A stretch of 64,000 nt of DNA, from contig OY969794.1 in NCBI GenBank assembly GCA_963703175.1, forward strand, positions 2,108,001 through 2,172,000, written 5' to 3'. The notes beneath the pieces were generated by a model that did no database searches, was not told the origin of the DNA, and worked only from the letters and a program-made list of their open reading frames with translations. The stretch comes from VRUE01 sp963703175. Lineage in GTDB: Bacteria > Actinomycetota > Thermoleophilia > Solirubrobacterales > 70-9. Of the stretch, positions 33,455 to 41,340 are shown one piece after another; within the stretch, counting starts at the first letter, position 1, and the number at the start of each line of letters is the position of its first letter. Both the position numbers and the translations under genes were made by a program.

Positions 33455-34108
33455 ATGCACAATCCCCTTAGATCCGAGGCTGACGCGTTTCGGTGGGTGG
33501 TTGTGATCGGGGTCGGGGCGTTGGCGGTGATCGCGCTGACGCTGCTGACTAGGCCGGTGTTCGGCGTGGTTTTGGCCGCCGCGCTGATCGGTTTCGGGGC
33601 GGGTGTCGCCTACCGCGGCTCGCGCGGCTCACTCCGGGACAGCGTCGAGCTGACCCGCGGCGGAGACGGCAAGCACCGGCTACTCGTCGTCGCCAACGAG
33701 ACGGTTGAGGGCGAGGCTCTACTGGAGGAGATTCGGGAGCGCTGTCGCGGCCGCAGCTGCGAGATCCTTGTGGTCACGCCGGCTCTGGCCGGGAGCCGCG
33801 CCTCCCACTGGGCCTCTGACATCGACGAAGCGATCGAGCTGGCTCGTCAGAGGATGGAGCTCTCGCTGATCGCCATCGACCAGCTGGGCCTGAAGGCGAG
33901 GGGTGAGATCGGCGATTCCGATCCGAACGTGGCGATCGAGGACGCGCTGCGGGTGTTCCCCGCAGACGAAATCGTCATCTCGACCCATCCGCCGGAGCGC
34001 TCGCGCTGGCTCGAGCACGGGGTTGTCGAGCGCGCCCGCAATGAGATCGACCTGCCGATAACCCACGTGGTCGTCGATCTCGCGGTCGGGCAGATCGCCA
34101 AGAGTTGA
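33455..34108 (+). CDS. Membrane-anchored USP-like protein downstream of ctaE
   Basis: A 217-residue protein with two N-terminal helices (about 13-32 and 34-50) and a cytosolic USP-like domain starting HRLLVVANETVEGEALLEEI. The end DEIVISTHPPERSRWLEHG parallels the tandem USP-like protein encoded between ctaD and ctaE. It may tether a nucleotide- or stress-sensing domain to the membrane near the oxidase; this is inference. TAAAACT about 6 nt before the ATG fits the leaderless pattern, so it may have its own promoter. Confidence 0.65.
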   Translation: MHNPLRSEADAFRWVVVIGVGALAVIALTLLTRPVFGVVLAAALIGFGAGVAYRGSRGSLRDSVELTRGGDGKHRLLVVANETVEGEALLEEIRERCRGRSCEILVVTPALAGSRASHWASDIDEAIELARQRMELSLIAIDQLGLKARGEIGDSDPNVAIEDALRVFPADEIVISTHPPERSRWLEHGVVERARNEIDLPITHVVVDLAVGQIAKS

Positions 34109-34141
34109 CTGGGACCGAAGTGTTTCGTCTGCATTGCGATG

Positions 34142-34147
34142 TACTCT
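34142..34147 (+). promoter_or_regulatory. -10 element TACTCT for a small ORF
   Basis: TACTCT lies 6 nt upstream of the ATG at 34154. Confidence 0.35.
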
Positions 34148-34153
34148 TGAGCT

Positions 34154-34321
34154 ATGAGATGCATACGAATAGATATTCACCGCAATGTCGTCGACCCCAG
34201 GGTCGACGAACTCGATCAGCTGACGAGAGATGAATTTCGACGGTTGCGCGAGCAGATACGTTCATTGCAACTAGACATTCAGGCCATGCGTCTAGATCGG
34301 ACGCGCTCAGGTGCTTACTAG
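34154..34321 (+). CDS. Small 55-residue helical protein
   Basis: An ORF that starts MRCIRIDIHRNVVDPRVDEL and continues with a charged amphipathic stretch (RDEFRRLREQIRSLQLDIQA) able to form a coiled coil. Its base composition is clearly lower in GC than its neighbours. A TACTCT element 6 nt upstream supports expression. The last 15 bp overlap the convergent ctaA gene. No family is recognised, and without conservation data it could be spurious. Confidence 0.4.
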   Translation: MRCIRIDIHRNVVDPRVDELDQLTRDEFRRLREQIRSLQLDIQAMRLDRTRSGAY

Positions 34322-35296
34322 CGCTGAAGCGGCCTGATCGCGGCGTTGCTGAGCGGAGGCTGCGGGCTGAACCCTGTGCGGCTCGAGCCTCCCGGCCGTG
34401 GAAACAGTCCAGAGCATCGCCAGCCAGGTCAGGGTTGCTAGGGCCACGTGGACCCAGACGAGCTCTCCTGGGAGCTTCAGCCACCACTGGAGCCCGCCTA
34501 CGACGCCTTGTAGGGCTAGCAGGCCGATTACGGCGGTCAGAGGCCGCAGGGCGCGCCTGTCGCCGCCAGGACGCCGCAGGAGGAGCCAGACGGCAATCGC
34601 TGCAATTCCGAATACCGTCGCCATCGCTGCGTGGCGCTCCACGACCCATTCCAGCGTTCCCGCTCCCTCGAAGGTAAAGCGGTGGACCAGCTGTCCTGCG
34701 TGGGCGCCAGCGTGGGGGCCCGAGGCGGTGGCGATCGTGCCGGCGAGGATCGTCAGCTGGCCGAGCGGGATCAGCGCCCGCACCGACCAGACGCCCAGTC
34801 TGTCGTTTGAGCGACGGCGCTGCCATGGTTCGTAGCGCGAGCACCAGGCAAGGGCGAAAGAGGCATCGAGCAGCAGCATCGAGAGGATGAAGTGGCTCAT
34901 CACCAGCCCTGGGGCGAGGTGGTACTTGACTACGAGGGCACCGAGGATCGCCTGTCCTATGACCCCAAGCGGCAGCAGGGCTCCGAAGAGGGCAAGGTGC
35001 CAGCGGTAGGGGCGGCGGAACCAAGCGAGCACGCTGGCGGCGATCACCGCGATGCCGACGAAGCCGGTGAGGACGCGGTTGCCGTACTCGATTACCGCGT
35101 GGGTGTCGAGTGGCGGGACCGTGCCGCCGTAGCACTTGGGCCAATCCGGGCAACCGAGCCCCGAGCCGGTGATTCGTACGCCGGCACCGGTCAGCACGAT
35201 CAGCGCCAGCGCCGCCAAGGCTACGGCGGTGACCTGTGCGTAGCGCTTTGGGGAGATCTCGAGGCGGTCTTTGAGGCTGGTCCGCATCGTGCTCAA
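34307..35296 (-). CDS. ctaA: Heme A synthase
   Basis: A 329-residue eight-helix protein of the COX15/CtaA family that oxidises heme O to heme A. The N-terminal half has the Cys pair in GSGLGCPDWPKCYG and Glu in HAVIEYGNR; heme-ligand histidines are in MSHFIL, ERHAAMA and VWVHVAL. A second Cys pair in the C-terminal half is not seen. The ATG at 35296 is used; a Met three codons later is also possible. It supplies heme A to the neighbouring oxidase. Confidence 0.93.
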   Translation of the reverse strand: MSTMRTSLKDRLEISPKRYAQVTAVALAALALIVLTGAGVRITGSGLGCPDWPKCYGGTVPPLDTHAVIEYGNRVLTGFVGIAVIAASVLAWFRRPYRWHLALFGALLPLGVIGQAILGALVVKYHLAPGLVMSHFILSMLLLDASFALAWCSRYEPWQRRRSNDRLGVWSVRALIPLGQLTILAGTIATASGPHAGAHAGQLVHRFTFEGAGTLEWVVERHAAMATVFGIAAIAVWLLLRRPGGDRRALRPLTAVIGLLALQGVVGGLQWWLKLPGELVWVHVALATLTWLAMLWTVSTAGRLEPHRVQPAASAQQRRDQAASALVST

Positions 35297-35330
35297 ATGA
35301 TGTCAGCGGCCCGACTTGGCCGCGAGCGAC

Positions 35331-36035
35331 TCAGCCGCCCTGGCCCTTGGCGCCGCCGGCCGACTTCGTTTCTTTCAGCAGGTACTGGACGAGGTCTTCG
35401 ATTTCTTTTGAGCTCAGCGTCTGGCCGAAGTTGGCCGGCATTACGTTGGCCGGGTAGCCCTTGACGATCTCGGCATTCGGGTCGACGATCGATTCTTCGA
35501 CCATCTTCGCGTTCTGACCGGGCAGCGCTTCATCTAGGTTCGGACCGGTGACACCACCCGATCCGGCGGCGGCGAGCGTGTGGCAGCCCCCGCAGCCGTT
35601 GCTGGCGAAAACCTGAGCGCCGGGTCCGCCCGGGACTTTCGGCGGTGCCGCGCCGGGCACACCGGCGTACATGCCGACGTAGGCGGCGACGTCCTCGAGG
35701 TCTTGGCCGCTGACGACGTCGGCCGGCATCGACGCAGCCGGGTTGGCGTTGCTCGGACGCGGGAACTCGACCTGCGCTTCGACGATGCCTTCGATCGTTT
35801 CGCCGCCCTCTCCGGCTGATCGGGCGGCGGCAAACGCGTCGTCGAGGTTTGGCCCAATCTGGGCAGTCGTGCCAGCCTCGGCCATCGTGTGGCAGACGCC
35901 GCATTTCTGCACGAAGAGGACGCGGCCGCGCTGCACATCCGCCGTGCTCGTGCCGCAGCCGGAGGCAGTGAGGAGAACCGCCGCCAGGGCGGCGAGGGCG
36001 AAAAGGACGCGGATTGGGTTCGGTGGCTTGAGCAT
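35331..36035 (-). CDS. Diheme cytochrome c lipoprotein
   Basis: A 234-residue exported protein. A hydrophobic N-terminus ends in the lipobox TASGC (Cys27). Two c-type cytochrome domains follow with CGVCH at 45-49 and CGGCH at 148-152; axial Met candidates are Met103 (ASMPAD) and Met199 (NVMPANF). It is probably the membrane-tethered electron donor to the CuA site of the nearby oxidase. A hairpin GGCGCG-ctt-CGCGCC lies in its leader, downstream of a TATAGA element. Glu codons are mainly GAA. Confidence 0.92.
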   Translation of the reverse strand: MLKPPNPIRVLFALAALAAVLLTASGCGTSTADVQRGRVLFVQKCGVCHTMAEAGTTAQIGPNLDDAFAAARSAGEGGETIEGIVEAQVEFPRPSNANPAASMPADVVSGQDLEDVAAYVGMYAGVPGAAPPKVPGGPGAQVFASNGCGGCHTLAAAGSGGVTGPNLDEALPGQNAKMVEESIVDPNAEIVKGYPANVMPANFGQTLSSKEIEDLVQYLLKETKSAGGAKGQGG

Positions 36036-36167
36036 CGTTATGCGGCGCGAAGCGCGCCGGAGTCTATAGGGCGAGGCCGCTCCAAACGTGCCTTGCCATG
36101 CCTGGGCGGTCGGGTAGGCTTGAGGCGATTCTCACTAACCCGCGAACCGCGAAGGAGAGGGACGAGA

Positions 36168-36569
36168 ATGCAGGTACGGGACGGGATGTCGGAGGTCGTA
36201 TTGACCGTCGGCCCATCGCACACGCTGCGCGAGGCGGCGGCGATGATGGTCGAGAAGGGCATTGGCGCAGCACTGGTCAACGACGACGAGCTGCCGGTGC
36301 CGTGCATAGTCACCGAGCGCGACATCCTCAACTCGCTGGGCCTGGGGGAGGACCCGGATGTCGAGCGGGTCTCAGAGCACATGAGCGAGGGAGTCGTCGC
36401 CGCTTCGCCCGACTGGAGTCTCGAGCACGCCGCCTCTGAGATGTCGAACCGCGGCATCCGCCACTTGGTCGTATTCGACGAAGGGGACTTGGTTGGAGTG
36501 CTCTCGATCCGCGACATCGTCAGGGTGTGGACGTCGGCTGGTGCGACGTCGGGAATGTCGCCCGACTGA
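36168..36569 (+). CDS. Tandem CBS-domain protein
   Basis: A 133-residue protein of two CBS motifs: MQVRDGMSEVVLTVGPSHTL with CIVTERDIL, and VSEHMSEGVVAASPDWSLE with HLVVFDEGDLVGVLSIRDIV. AAGGAGAGG about 8 nt before the ATG at 36168 is a strong ribosome site, an exception to the leaderless pattern. It is alone on the plus strand within the oxidase accessory genes. It probably binds an adenine nucleotide; the target is unknown. Confidence 0.9.
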   Translation: MQVRDGMSEVVLTVGPSHTLREAAAMMVEKGIGAALVNDDELPVPCIVTERDILNSLGLGEDPDVERVSEHMSEGVVAASPDWSLEHAASEMSNRGIRHLVVFDEGDLVGVLSIRDIVRVWTSAGATSGMSPD

Positions 36570-36570
36570 T

Positions 36571-36861
36571 TTAGCCCTTGGGAGGGCTGATCGTTTCAAC
36601 GGGGAGCACGGCTCCCCGGGTGTGCTGCTTGCGCGGTAGGCGGAAGTAGTCCCGCGTTGCACTCTTGATCATGCTGCGCAGGGCGAAGAGCAGAACGACG
36701 ACGCCGATGATCGAGTAGATCCAGCCGCGGACCATGAAGCCCTCGGCGAAGACTCCGCAGACGGCCAGGGCGGCGGCAAAGGCAAAGAAAACGGGCGCCC
36801 AAGAGGGGCGGGGCGGGTAGACCAGCTCGCCGGGCTCGGGGATTGCACGATGCTCGCTCAT
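36571..36861 (-). CDS. Cytochrome c oxidase subunit IV-like protein (CtaF-like)
   Basis: A 96-residue protein with two helices at about 22-42 and 47-63. EPGELVYPPRPSWAPVFFAF and the second-helix motif YSIIGVVVLLFALRSM resemble the actinobacterial subunit IV (CtaF) of aa3 oxidases. It lies between the oxidase operon and ctaB, which supports the role. Its start overlaps the stop of a 37-residue membrane protein. Confidence 0.65.
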   Translation of the reverse strand: MSEHRAIPEPGELVYPPRPSWAPVFFAFAAALAVCGVFAEGFMVRGWIYSIIGVVVLLFALRSMIKSATRDYFRLPRKQHTRGAVLPVETISPPKG

Positions 36862-36974
36862 CAGGATGCGATGTAGAGAGTCGCAGCGACGAAGCAGAGG
36901 GCGAAGATCGCCGCTGCGATTCCCCCGGCCATAAGGCCGGCGGCCATGTCTCGTCTTGAGGTCTCGCGGTCCAC
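36861..36974 (-). CDS. 37-residue single-helix membrane protein
   Basis: GTG-initiated ORF MDRETSRRDMAAGLMAGGI followed by AAAIFALCFVAATLYIAS: a basic N-terminus and one transmembrane helix. Its TGA overlaps the ATG of the subunit IV-like gene (1 bp shared), and a TAGAAA-type element lies 6-7 nt upstream, both supporting a real gene. It could be a small oxidase subunit or assembly peptide; this is inference. Confidence 0.55.
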   Translation of the reverse strand: MDRETSRRDMAAGLMAGGIAAAIFALCFVAATLYIAS

Positions 36975-37008
36975 GGGCGGATTTCTATCAGGAGATGGCG
37001 GCGGCCAT

Positions 37009-37905
37009 CTACAGCCTGGCGTCGATCGGCATCGTCAGGAAGAGCAGGGCTAGGTAGGCGAGGGAGAAGAGGTAGGTGCGCAACGCCCAGCGGCGGTCGG
37101 CGCTACGCAGCAGCCGCACGGCGAAGTAGATGAAGCCGGCGCCGAGGGTCATCGAGCCGACCAGGTAGGCGACGCCGAAGCCGCCGGCGCAGAAGGGCAG
37201 CTGGGTCACCGCGTAGAGCAGGATCGTGTAGAGCAGGATCTGACGCCGCGTCTCGGTCTCGCCACGGACGACCGGCATCATCGGCACCCCCGCCTTTGCG
37301 TACTCGTCCTTCATCAGCAGCGAGAGCGCCCAGAAGTGGGGTGGGGTCCAGAAGAAGACGATCGCGAAGAGGTAGAACGCGGTGCCGCTGAGGCTGCCGG
37401 TGACCGCTGCCCAGGCGACCAGTGGCGGTACAGCGCCCGCGGCGCCGCCGATGACGATGTTCTGCGGCGTCGTGCGCTTCAGCCAGAGCGTGTAGACGAA
37501 GACGTAGCCGAAGAAGCCAGAGAGTGAGAGCGCCGCCGCCAGGGGATTGACCGTCAGCGCTAGCAGGGCGAACGACGATGACGCCAGCAGGACGCCGAAG
37601 CCGATTGCCACCGCTGGCGAGATGCGCCCGCTGGCGACTGGCCGATCAGCGGTGCGGGCCATGGTGCGGTCGATGTCGCGGTCAATCGCGTGATTTATCG
37701 CCCCGGCACCGCCGGCAGAGAGGGCGCCCCCCAGACAGGTGAGGAAGACGAGGCCGAGCGACGGATCCCCCGCCACATACATCGTCGTCACCGTGATGAA
37801 GAGCAGCAGCGACTGCACCTTCGGCTTGGTCAGCGTGGCGAAGTCGCGCAGCAGCGAAGGCGCGACGGGGCGCTGCGCGATTGCAGCGGTTTGGGCGCCG
37901 GACAT
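37009..37905 (-). CDS. ctaB: Protoheme IX farnesyltransferase (heme O synthase)
   Basis: A 298-residue UbiA-type prenyltransferase with about nine helices. TKPKVQSLLLFITVT, the first Asp-rich motif NHAIDRDIDRTMART, the second region LMKDEYAKAGVPMMP and WTPPHFWALS are characteristic. It converts heme B to heme O ahead of CtaA. It is 6 bp downstream of the degenerate subunit I gene and has its own TAGCCT element 8 nt before the ATG. Confidence 0.95.
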   Translation of the reverse strand: MSGAQTAAIAQRPVAPSLLRDFATLTKPKVQSLLLFITVTTMYVAGDPSLGLVFLTCLGGALSAGGAGAINHAIDRDIDRTMARTADRPVASGRISPAVAIGFGVLLASSSFALLALTVNPLAAALSLSGFFGYVFVYTLWLKRTTPQNIVIGGAAGAVPPLVAWAAVTGSLSGTAFYLFAIVFFWTPPHFWALSLLMKDEYAKAGVPMMPVVRGETETRRQILLYTILLYAVTQLPFCAGGFGVAYLVGSMTLGAGFIYFAVRLLRSADRRWALRTYLFSLAYLALLFLTMPIDARL

Positions 37906-37911
37906 GGCTGG

Positions 37912-39597
37912 CTAGGCTACCGGCTGCGATTCGCGGGCCGGCCGCTCGGAGCGGGCGCTGCGGTGGGCGATCGCCTCACGGATGTCGCGCAGCGGACGAG
38001 CGCTGCGCACGTCGGGCAGCAGGTCGAAGTTGTGTGGCTCCGGCGGCGAGAGTGCGAACCACTCGAGCGAGTCGCCTCCCCAGGCGTCGTGGCCGGCGGG
38101 AGTGCCACCCTCGCGACTGAGAATCGCGTTGACCAGGGTCATCAGGATCCCCGCGGCGAGGATGAAGGAGCCGATCGTCGCGATCAGGTTGTAGGCGCTG
38201 ACGCCGGTCCCGTCGAAGAACTTGTAGGCGTCGACCACCTGGCCCTCTTCGGCACCGGCGAGGAAGAGCGGCACGAAGGCGACCAGGATGCCCAGCACCA
38301 TCGTCCAGAAGGAGAAGCGGGCGAGCGTCTCGCCCATCGTGCGACCGGTCATCTTCGGGAACCACCAGTGAAGAGCGGCGAAGCCGCCGAAGACGGCACC
38401 CCCGATCAGGGCGAAGTGGGTCGCCGCGGTGCTGTCGGTCGTGTGCTGCAGACGCCAGCCAAGCGCGACCATCGAGTGCGATACCTCGGACGCGAGGCCG
38501 AGCGAGATCATTGCGATCGCCCCGGCGGCGAAGAGCAGCGGCGCGCGCATCTTCACCGTGCCGCCGGCCAGGGTTGCGATCAGGTTGAAGAAGACCAGGC
38601 CGAAGGGGACGATCAGCGCCAGCGACATCGCCATGGCGAAGTACATCCAGCCGATCCCGATCGGCGCGGTGAACATGTTCTGCATCCAGGCGAGAGTGCC
38701 GAGGACGGCGATCGCGACCAGTGAGCCAATCACGGCGCCGCGGTTGAAGAGCGGCTTGCGGGACAGCGCCGGAACGATTTCGCTGATCGCCCCGAGGGCG
38801 AAGATCAAGACCAGCATGTAGGTGCCGGTGTAGAAGATCCAGCTCAGGTGCTGCCAGAGCAGGGGAGCACCGCCCGCGTCGCCGGCGAAGAAGATCCCTT
38901 CGAAATTGCGATCGATCAGCAGCATCGTGATTGCGGCGAGCATCACTGGGCCGATCACGAGCAGCAGCCAGGAGCAGATCGCTGCGGACCAGGAGAAGAC
39001 GGGAAGGCGCCGCCAGGCCATTCCCGGGGCGCGCAGGCGGCGCAGCGTGGCGATCAGGTCGATCGCGATCAAGACAAAGCCGAGCGTTGCCAGGCCGGTT
39101 GCCGCGGCCCAAGCGTCGACGCCGTTGTTGGCCAGGAAGGCGATGCCGGAGAGAGGCGGCAGCGGGTTGACTCCAGCCTCGGTTGGGGTGAAGAGGAAGC
39201 AGGTGTAGAGGACGGTCCCGCCGGCGATAAAGAGCCAGGTGCCGAGTTGGCCGACTCGCGGCAGCGCCGTGCCGCGGGCGCCGATCTGCAGCGGCGTTAC
39301 GTAATAGAAAAGGCCGAGGGCCAGCGGCAGGGCGAAGAGGAATATCGCGGTTGCTCCGTAGAGCGAGAGCATCCGGTTGAAAGCGACGGGGGTGAGGAAG
39401 CTGTTCTCTGGGACCGCCAGTTGAAGCCGCATCAGCAGCAGCTCGACTAGGGCGATGAAGAGGAAGCCGAAGGCGCCGGTGATCAGGACCCGCCCGAGAT
39501 CCTTGTGATCGGCGCTGGTCGCGATCTCCACCCAGCGAGCGCGGCGTGGGGGGAAGCCATCGACGACAAGCTCGGGGTTCCTGGTGGTGGCGCTCAT
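37912..39597 (-). CDS. Heme-copper oxidase subunit I homologue lacking most metal ligands
   Basis: A 561-residue twelve-helix protein that aligns along its length with the ctaD product (ADHKDLG, the segment before ISE, SRKPLF, HWWFPKMTGR). At ligand positions it has Tyr80 (low-spin heme His), Thr257 (CuB His), Gln306-Asn307 (CuB His pair, in AWMQNMF) and Ala392 (high-spin heme His); only His394, the second low-spin ligand, remains. HPxVY is replaced by TGTYM. The frame is open and the fold motifs are kept, so it is not a decaying pseudogene. It cannot form a heme-CuB centre. It overlaps the subunit II-like gene by 4 bp and is followed by ctaB. Confidence 0.85.
   Translation of the reverse strand: MSATTRNPELVVDGFPPRRARWVEIATSADHKDLGRVLITGAFGFLFIALVELLLMRLQLAVPENSFLTPVAFNRMLSLYGATAIFLFALPLALGLFYYVTPLQIGARGTALPRVGQLGTWLFIAGGTVLYTCFLFTPTEAGVNPLPPLSGIAFLANNGVDAWAAATGLATLGFVLIAIDLIATLRRLRAPGMAWRRLPVFSWSAAICSWLLLVIGPVMLAAITMLLIDRNFEGIFFAGDAGGAPLLWQHLSWIFYTGTYMLVLIFALGAISEIVPALSRKPLFNRGAVIGSLVAIAVLGTLAWMQNMFTAPIGIGWMYFAMAMSLALIVPFGLVFFNLIATLAGGTVKMRAPLLFAAGAIAMISLGLASEVSHSMVALGWRLQHTTDSTAATHFALIGGAVFGGFAALHWWFPKMTGRTMGETLARFSFWTMVLGILVAFVPLFLAGAEEGQVVDAYKFFDGTGVSAYNLIATIGSFILAAGILMTLVNAILSREGGTPAGHDAWGGDSLEWFALSPPEPHNFDLLPDVRSARPLRDIREAIAHRSARSERPARESQPVA
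37914..37919 (-). promoter_or_regulatory. -10 element TAGCCT for ctaB
   Basis: Minus-strand TAGCCT lies 8 nt upstream of the ctaB ATG and overlaps the stop of the upstream gene. Confidence 0.4.
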
Positions 39598-40292
39598 GGG
39601 ACTTCTCCGTTTTCAATCAGGCCGACGACGCGATCCTGCGCGGCCTGGATGTCACCCTTTTGGGTTTTTATGAAGGCTTCGTACTTTTCCGGCGAGACGA
39701 CTTCGACTTCGGTTCGCATAGCCGCATAAGCCTGGCCGGAAAGAGTTGCTGCCTGGCCGAGGTAAGAGCCTTCTTCGTCGGCGCGGAAGACGACATGGTT
39801 GGTCTTGCCGGGTACCGCGTCGCGCTTTCCGGCCAGATCGGGGACGTCCCAGGTGTGGACGACGTCGGTCGAAACCAAGTCGAGTTCTACTGCGGTGTCG
39901 ACCGGGACGACGAGCTTGTAATACGAGAACGCATCGTTCGGGTATTCGTAGCGCCAGAGCCACTGCTGCCCAGTGGTTGAGATCTTCAGCGGTTCGGAGT
40001 GGGAGACCTGGAGGCCAGCGGCGCCGGTCGCGGGCGTTTCGCGCGCCTTGTCGGTGTAAATGATGCTCAGCACCAGGATCGCAGCGGCGAAGACGCCTAG
40101 CGCCGCGCCAATCCGTACCTGGATGCGGCGGCCGCCCGTAATCTGGCGCGGCTCGGCGCCGCGCTCGTCGCGATAGCGGCGCAGCGCATAGAGCAGCCCG
40201 CCGACGACCGCGACCACGAGAATCGTCGCGGCGGCGAAGCCAATCCACAGCAAAGTGTCGATCTGGTCGGTGCCAGGAGAGTGGGGCGCCAA
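39594..40292 (-). CDS. Oxidase subunit II homologue lacking the CuA site
   Basis: A 232-residue protein with two helices (about 13-36 and 60-80) and a cupredoxin domain with QQWLWRYEYP and TDVVHTWDVPDLAGKRDAVPG in part. In the CuA loop the ligands are Ala181 (Cys), Ser185 (Cys) and Tyr189 (His), reading AATLSGQAYAAM; His146 and Met192 remain. CuA therefore cannot form. TTG at 40292 is chosen from the 4 bp overlap downstream and a TAGAAT element 9 nt upstream. It forms an operon with the ligand-poor subunit I homologue and ctaB. Confidence 0.85.
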   Translation of the reverse strand: MAPHSPGTDQIDTLLWIGFAAATILVVAVVGGLLYALRRYRDERGAEPRQITGGRRIQVRIGAALGVFAAAILVLSIIYTDKARETPATGAAGLQVSHSEPLKISTTGQQWLWRYEYPNDAFSYYKLVVPVDTAVELDLVSTDVVHTWDVPDLAGKRDAVPGKTNHVVFRADEEGSYLGQAATLSGQAYAAMRTEVEVVSPEKYEAFIKTQKGDIQAAQDRVVGLIENGEVP

Positions 40293-40301
40293 AGCGCGGC
40301 C

Positions 40302-40307
40302 ATTCTA
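40302..40307 (-). promoter_or_regulatory. -10 element TAGAAT for the ligand-poor oxidase pair
   Basis: Minus-strand TAGAAT lies 9 nt upstream of the TTG at 40292. Confidence 0.45.
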
Positions 40308-40344
40308 ATCACGCACGGCGGCTACCGGCGGCGCGCACGTTGGA

Positions 40345-40372
40345 TTGACGCTGTGCGGCGTGCTCCTATACT
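40345..40372 (+). promoter_or_regulatory. Promoter TTGACG-N16-TATACT for the PAP2 gene
   Basis: TTGACG (40345-40350) and TATACT (40367-40372) are separated by 16 bp and end 10 nt before the ATG at 40383, the best sigma-70-type promoter seen in the window. Confidence 0.65.
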
Positions 40373-40382
40373 CGCCGACCTC

Positions 40383-41330
40383 ATGCGGACCCGCTCGAGG
40401 CCATCCCCGGCACTGCGCAAGTTGGTGCGTGCCGGAGCGGCGGCGACTATCGGCGCTGCGATCGCGGTGCCACTGCTGCGCCGCCGGGCACGCATCCCCG
40501 CTCCGGTGACGATCGCGGCCTGCGCCGCTGGCCCGCTAGGGCTCGCCGTTTTGTATCCGCGCTCGCGTAAGCGCGACGTCGCCATGTACGCCCTGCAGAT
40601 GTGGGCGTTCACGATGGTTCACGAGTTGCCCTTCGACGATCCCGAGGGCCTGCGCGCCCGGCTCAAGATCCGCTACCCGATCGTTGCCGACCGGGCGATC
40701 GGTTTTGGCCAGCTGCCAAATGTGCGGCTGCAGCGCGGTCTTGCTCGACTGTCGCGGGTGGGGACGCTTAATCGGTTTCTCACCTGGGCGCACTGGCTCT
40801 GGTTCTTGGAGCCATATGTGGCGCTCTCGTTCATCCTCATCCGCCATCCGGAGCGCTTCCCGCGCGCCGCGCGCCGTCTCGCCGCCGTCTTCGACAGCGG
40901 CTGCGCCGTCTATTTCGCCGCGCCAACGGCGCCGCCGTGGTGGGCCTCGGAGGAGGGCTACACCGGCGACGAAGAGGTGCGCCGGATCATGGTCGAGGTC
41001 GGCGAGGAAACTTGGAAATCGGCCTGGCCGGCAATGTATGGGGCGCTGGGCGGCAATCCCTGGGCCGCGATGCCCTCGCTGCACTTCGCGACTTCGGCCA
41101 CCGCGGCAATCTCGCTGGCCGAGACCGGTCCGATAGCGGGCGCCGCCGGCTGGGCTTACGCGCTGACGCTCGGCTTTGCGCTGGTCTATCTGGGCGAGCA
41201 CTACGTCACCGACCTCGCTGCAGGTGCGGGCCTGGTTGTCGCCGTGCGCAGCGGCGAGCATTTCGTCGAACCAGCCGTTCTCGGGGTCAACCGGGGCTTG
41301 CTTCGCTTGGAGCGCCTGGCGAACGGGTAG
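40383..41330 (+). CDS. PAP2 superfamily membrane phosphatase / inositolphosphotransferase-like
   Basis: A 315-residue membrane protein. The PAP2 catalytic motifs are NPWAAMPSLHFATSA (PSxH) and YLGEHYVTDLAAG (second His and Asp). The preceding loop TAPPWWASEEGYTG resembles the AUR1/Ipt1-like branch, which acts on polyprenyl or phospholipid substrates. The following gene is a flippase-like protein, so a lipid-modification role is plausible. Start is fixed by the strong promoter 10 nt upstream. Confidence 0.85.
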   Translation: MRTRSRPSPALRKLVRAGAAATIGAAIAVPLLRRRARIPAPVTIAACAAGPLGLAVLYPRSRKRDVAMYALQMWAFTMVHELPFDDPEGLRARLKIRYPIVADRAIGFGQLPNVRLQRGLARLSRVGTLNRFLTWAHWLWFLEPYVALSFILIRHPERFPRAARRLAAVFDSGCAVYFAAPTAPPWWASEEGYTGDEEVRRIMVEVGEETWKSAWPAMYGALGGNPWAAMPSLHFATSATAAISLAETGPIAGAAGWAYALTLGFALVYLGEHYVTDLAAGAGLVVAVRSGEHFVEPAVLGVNRGLLRLERLANG

Positions 41331-41340
41331 CGTCTCAAGG

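Noticed and set aside
37912..39597. Nitric oxide reductase or cbb3-type oxidase for the second subunit I
   Set aside because: These need CuB/FeB and heme histidines that are absent here; overall similarity is to aa3-type ctaD.
37976..39616. 546-codon minus-strand ORF overlapping the subunit I homologue
   Set aside because: Arg/Pro-rich out-of-frame shadow of the 561-residue membrane protein, which has clear oxidase-fold motifs.
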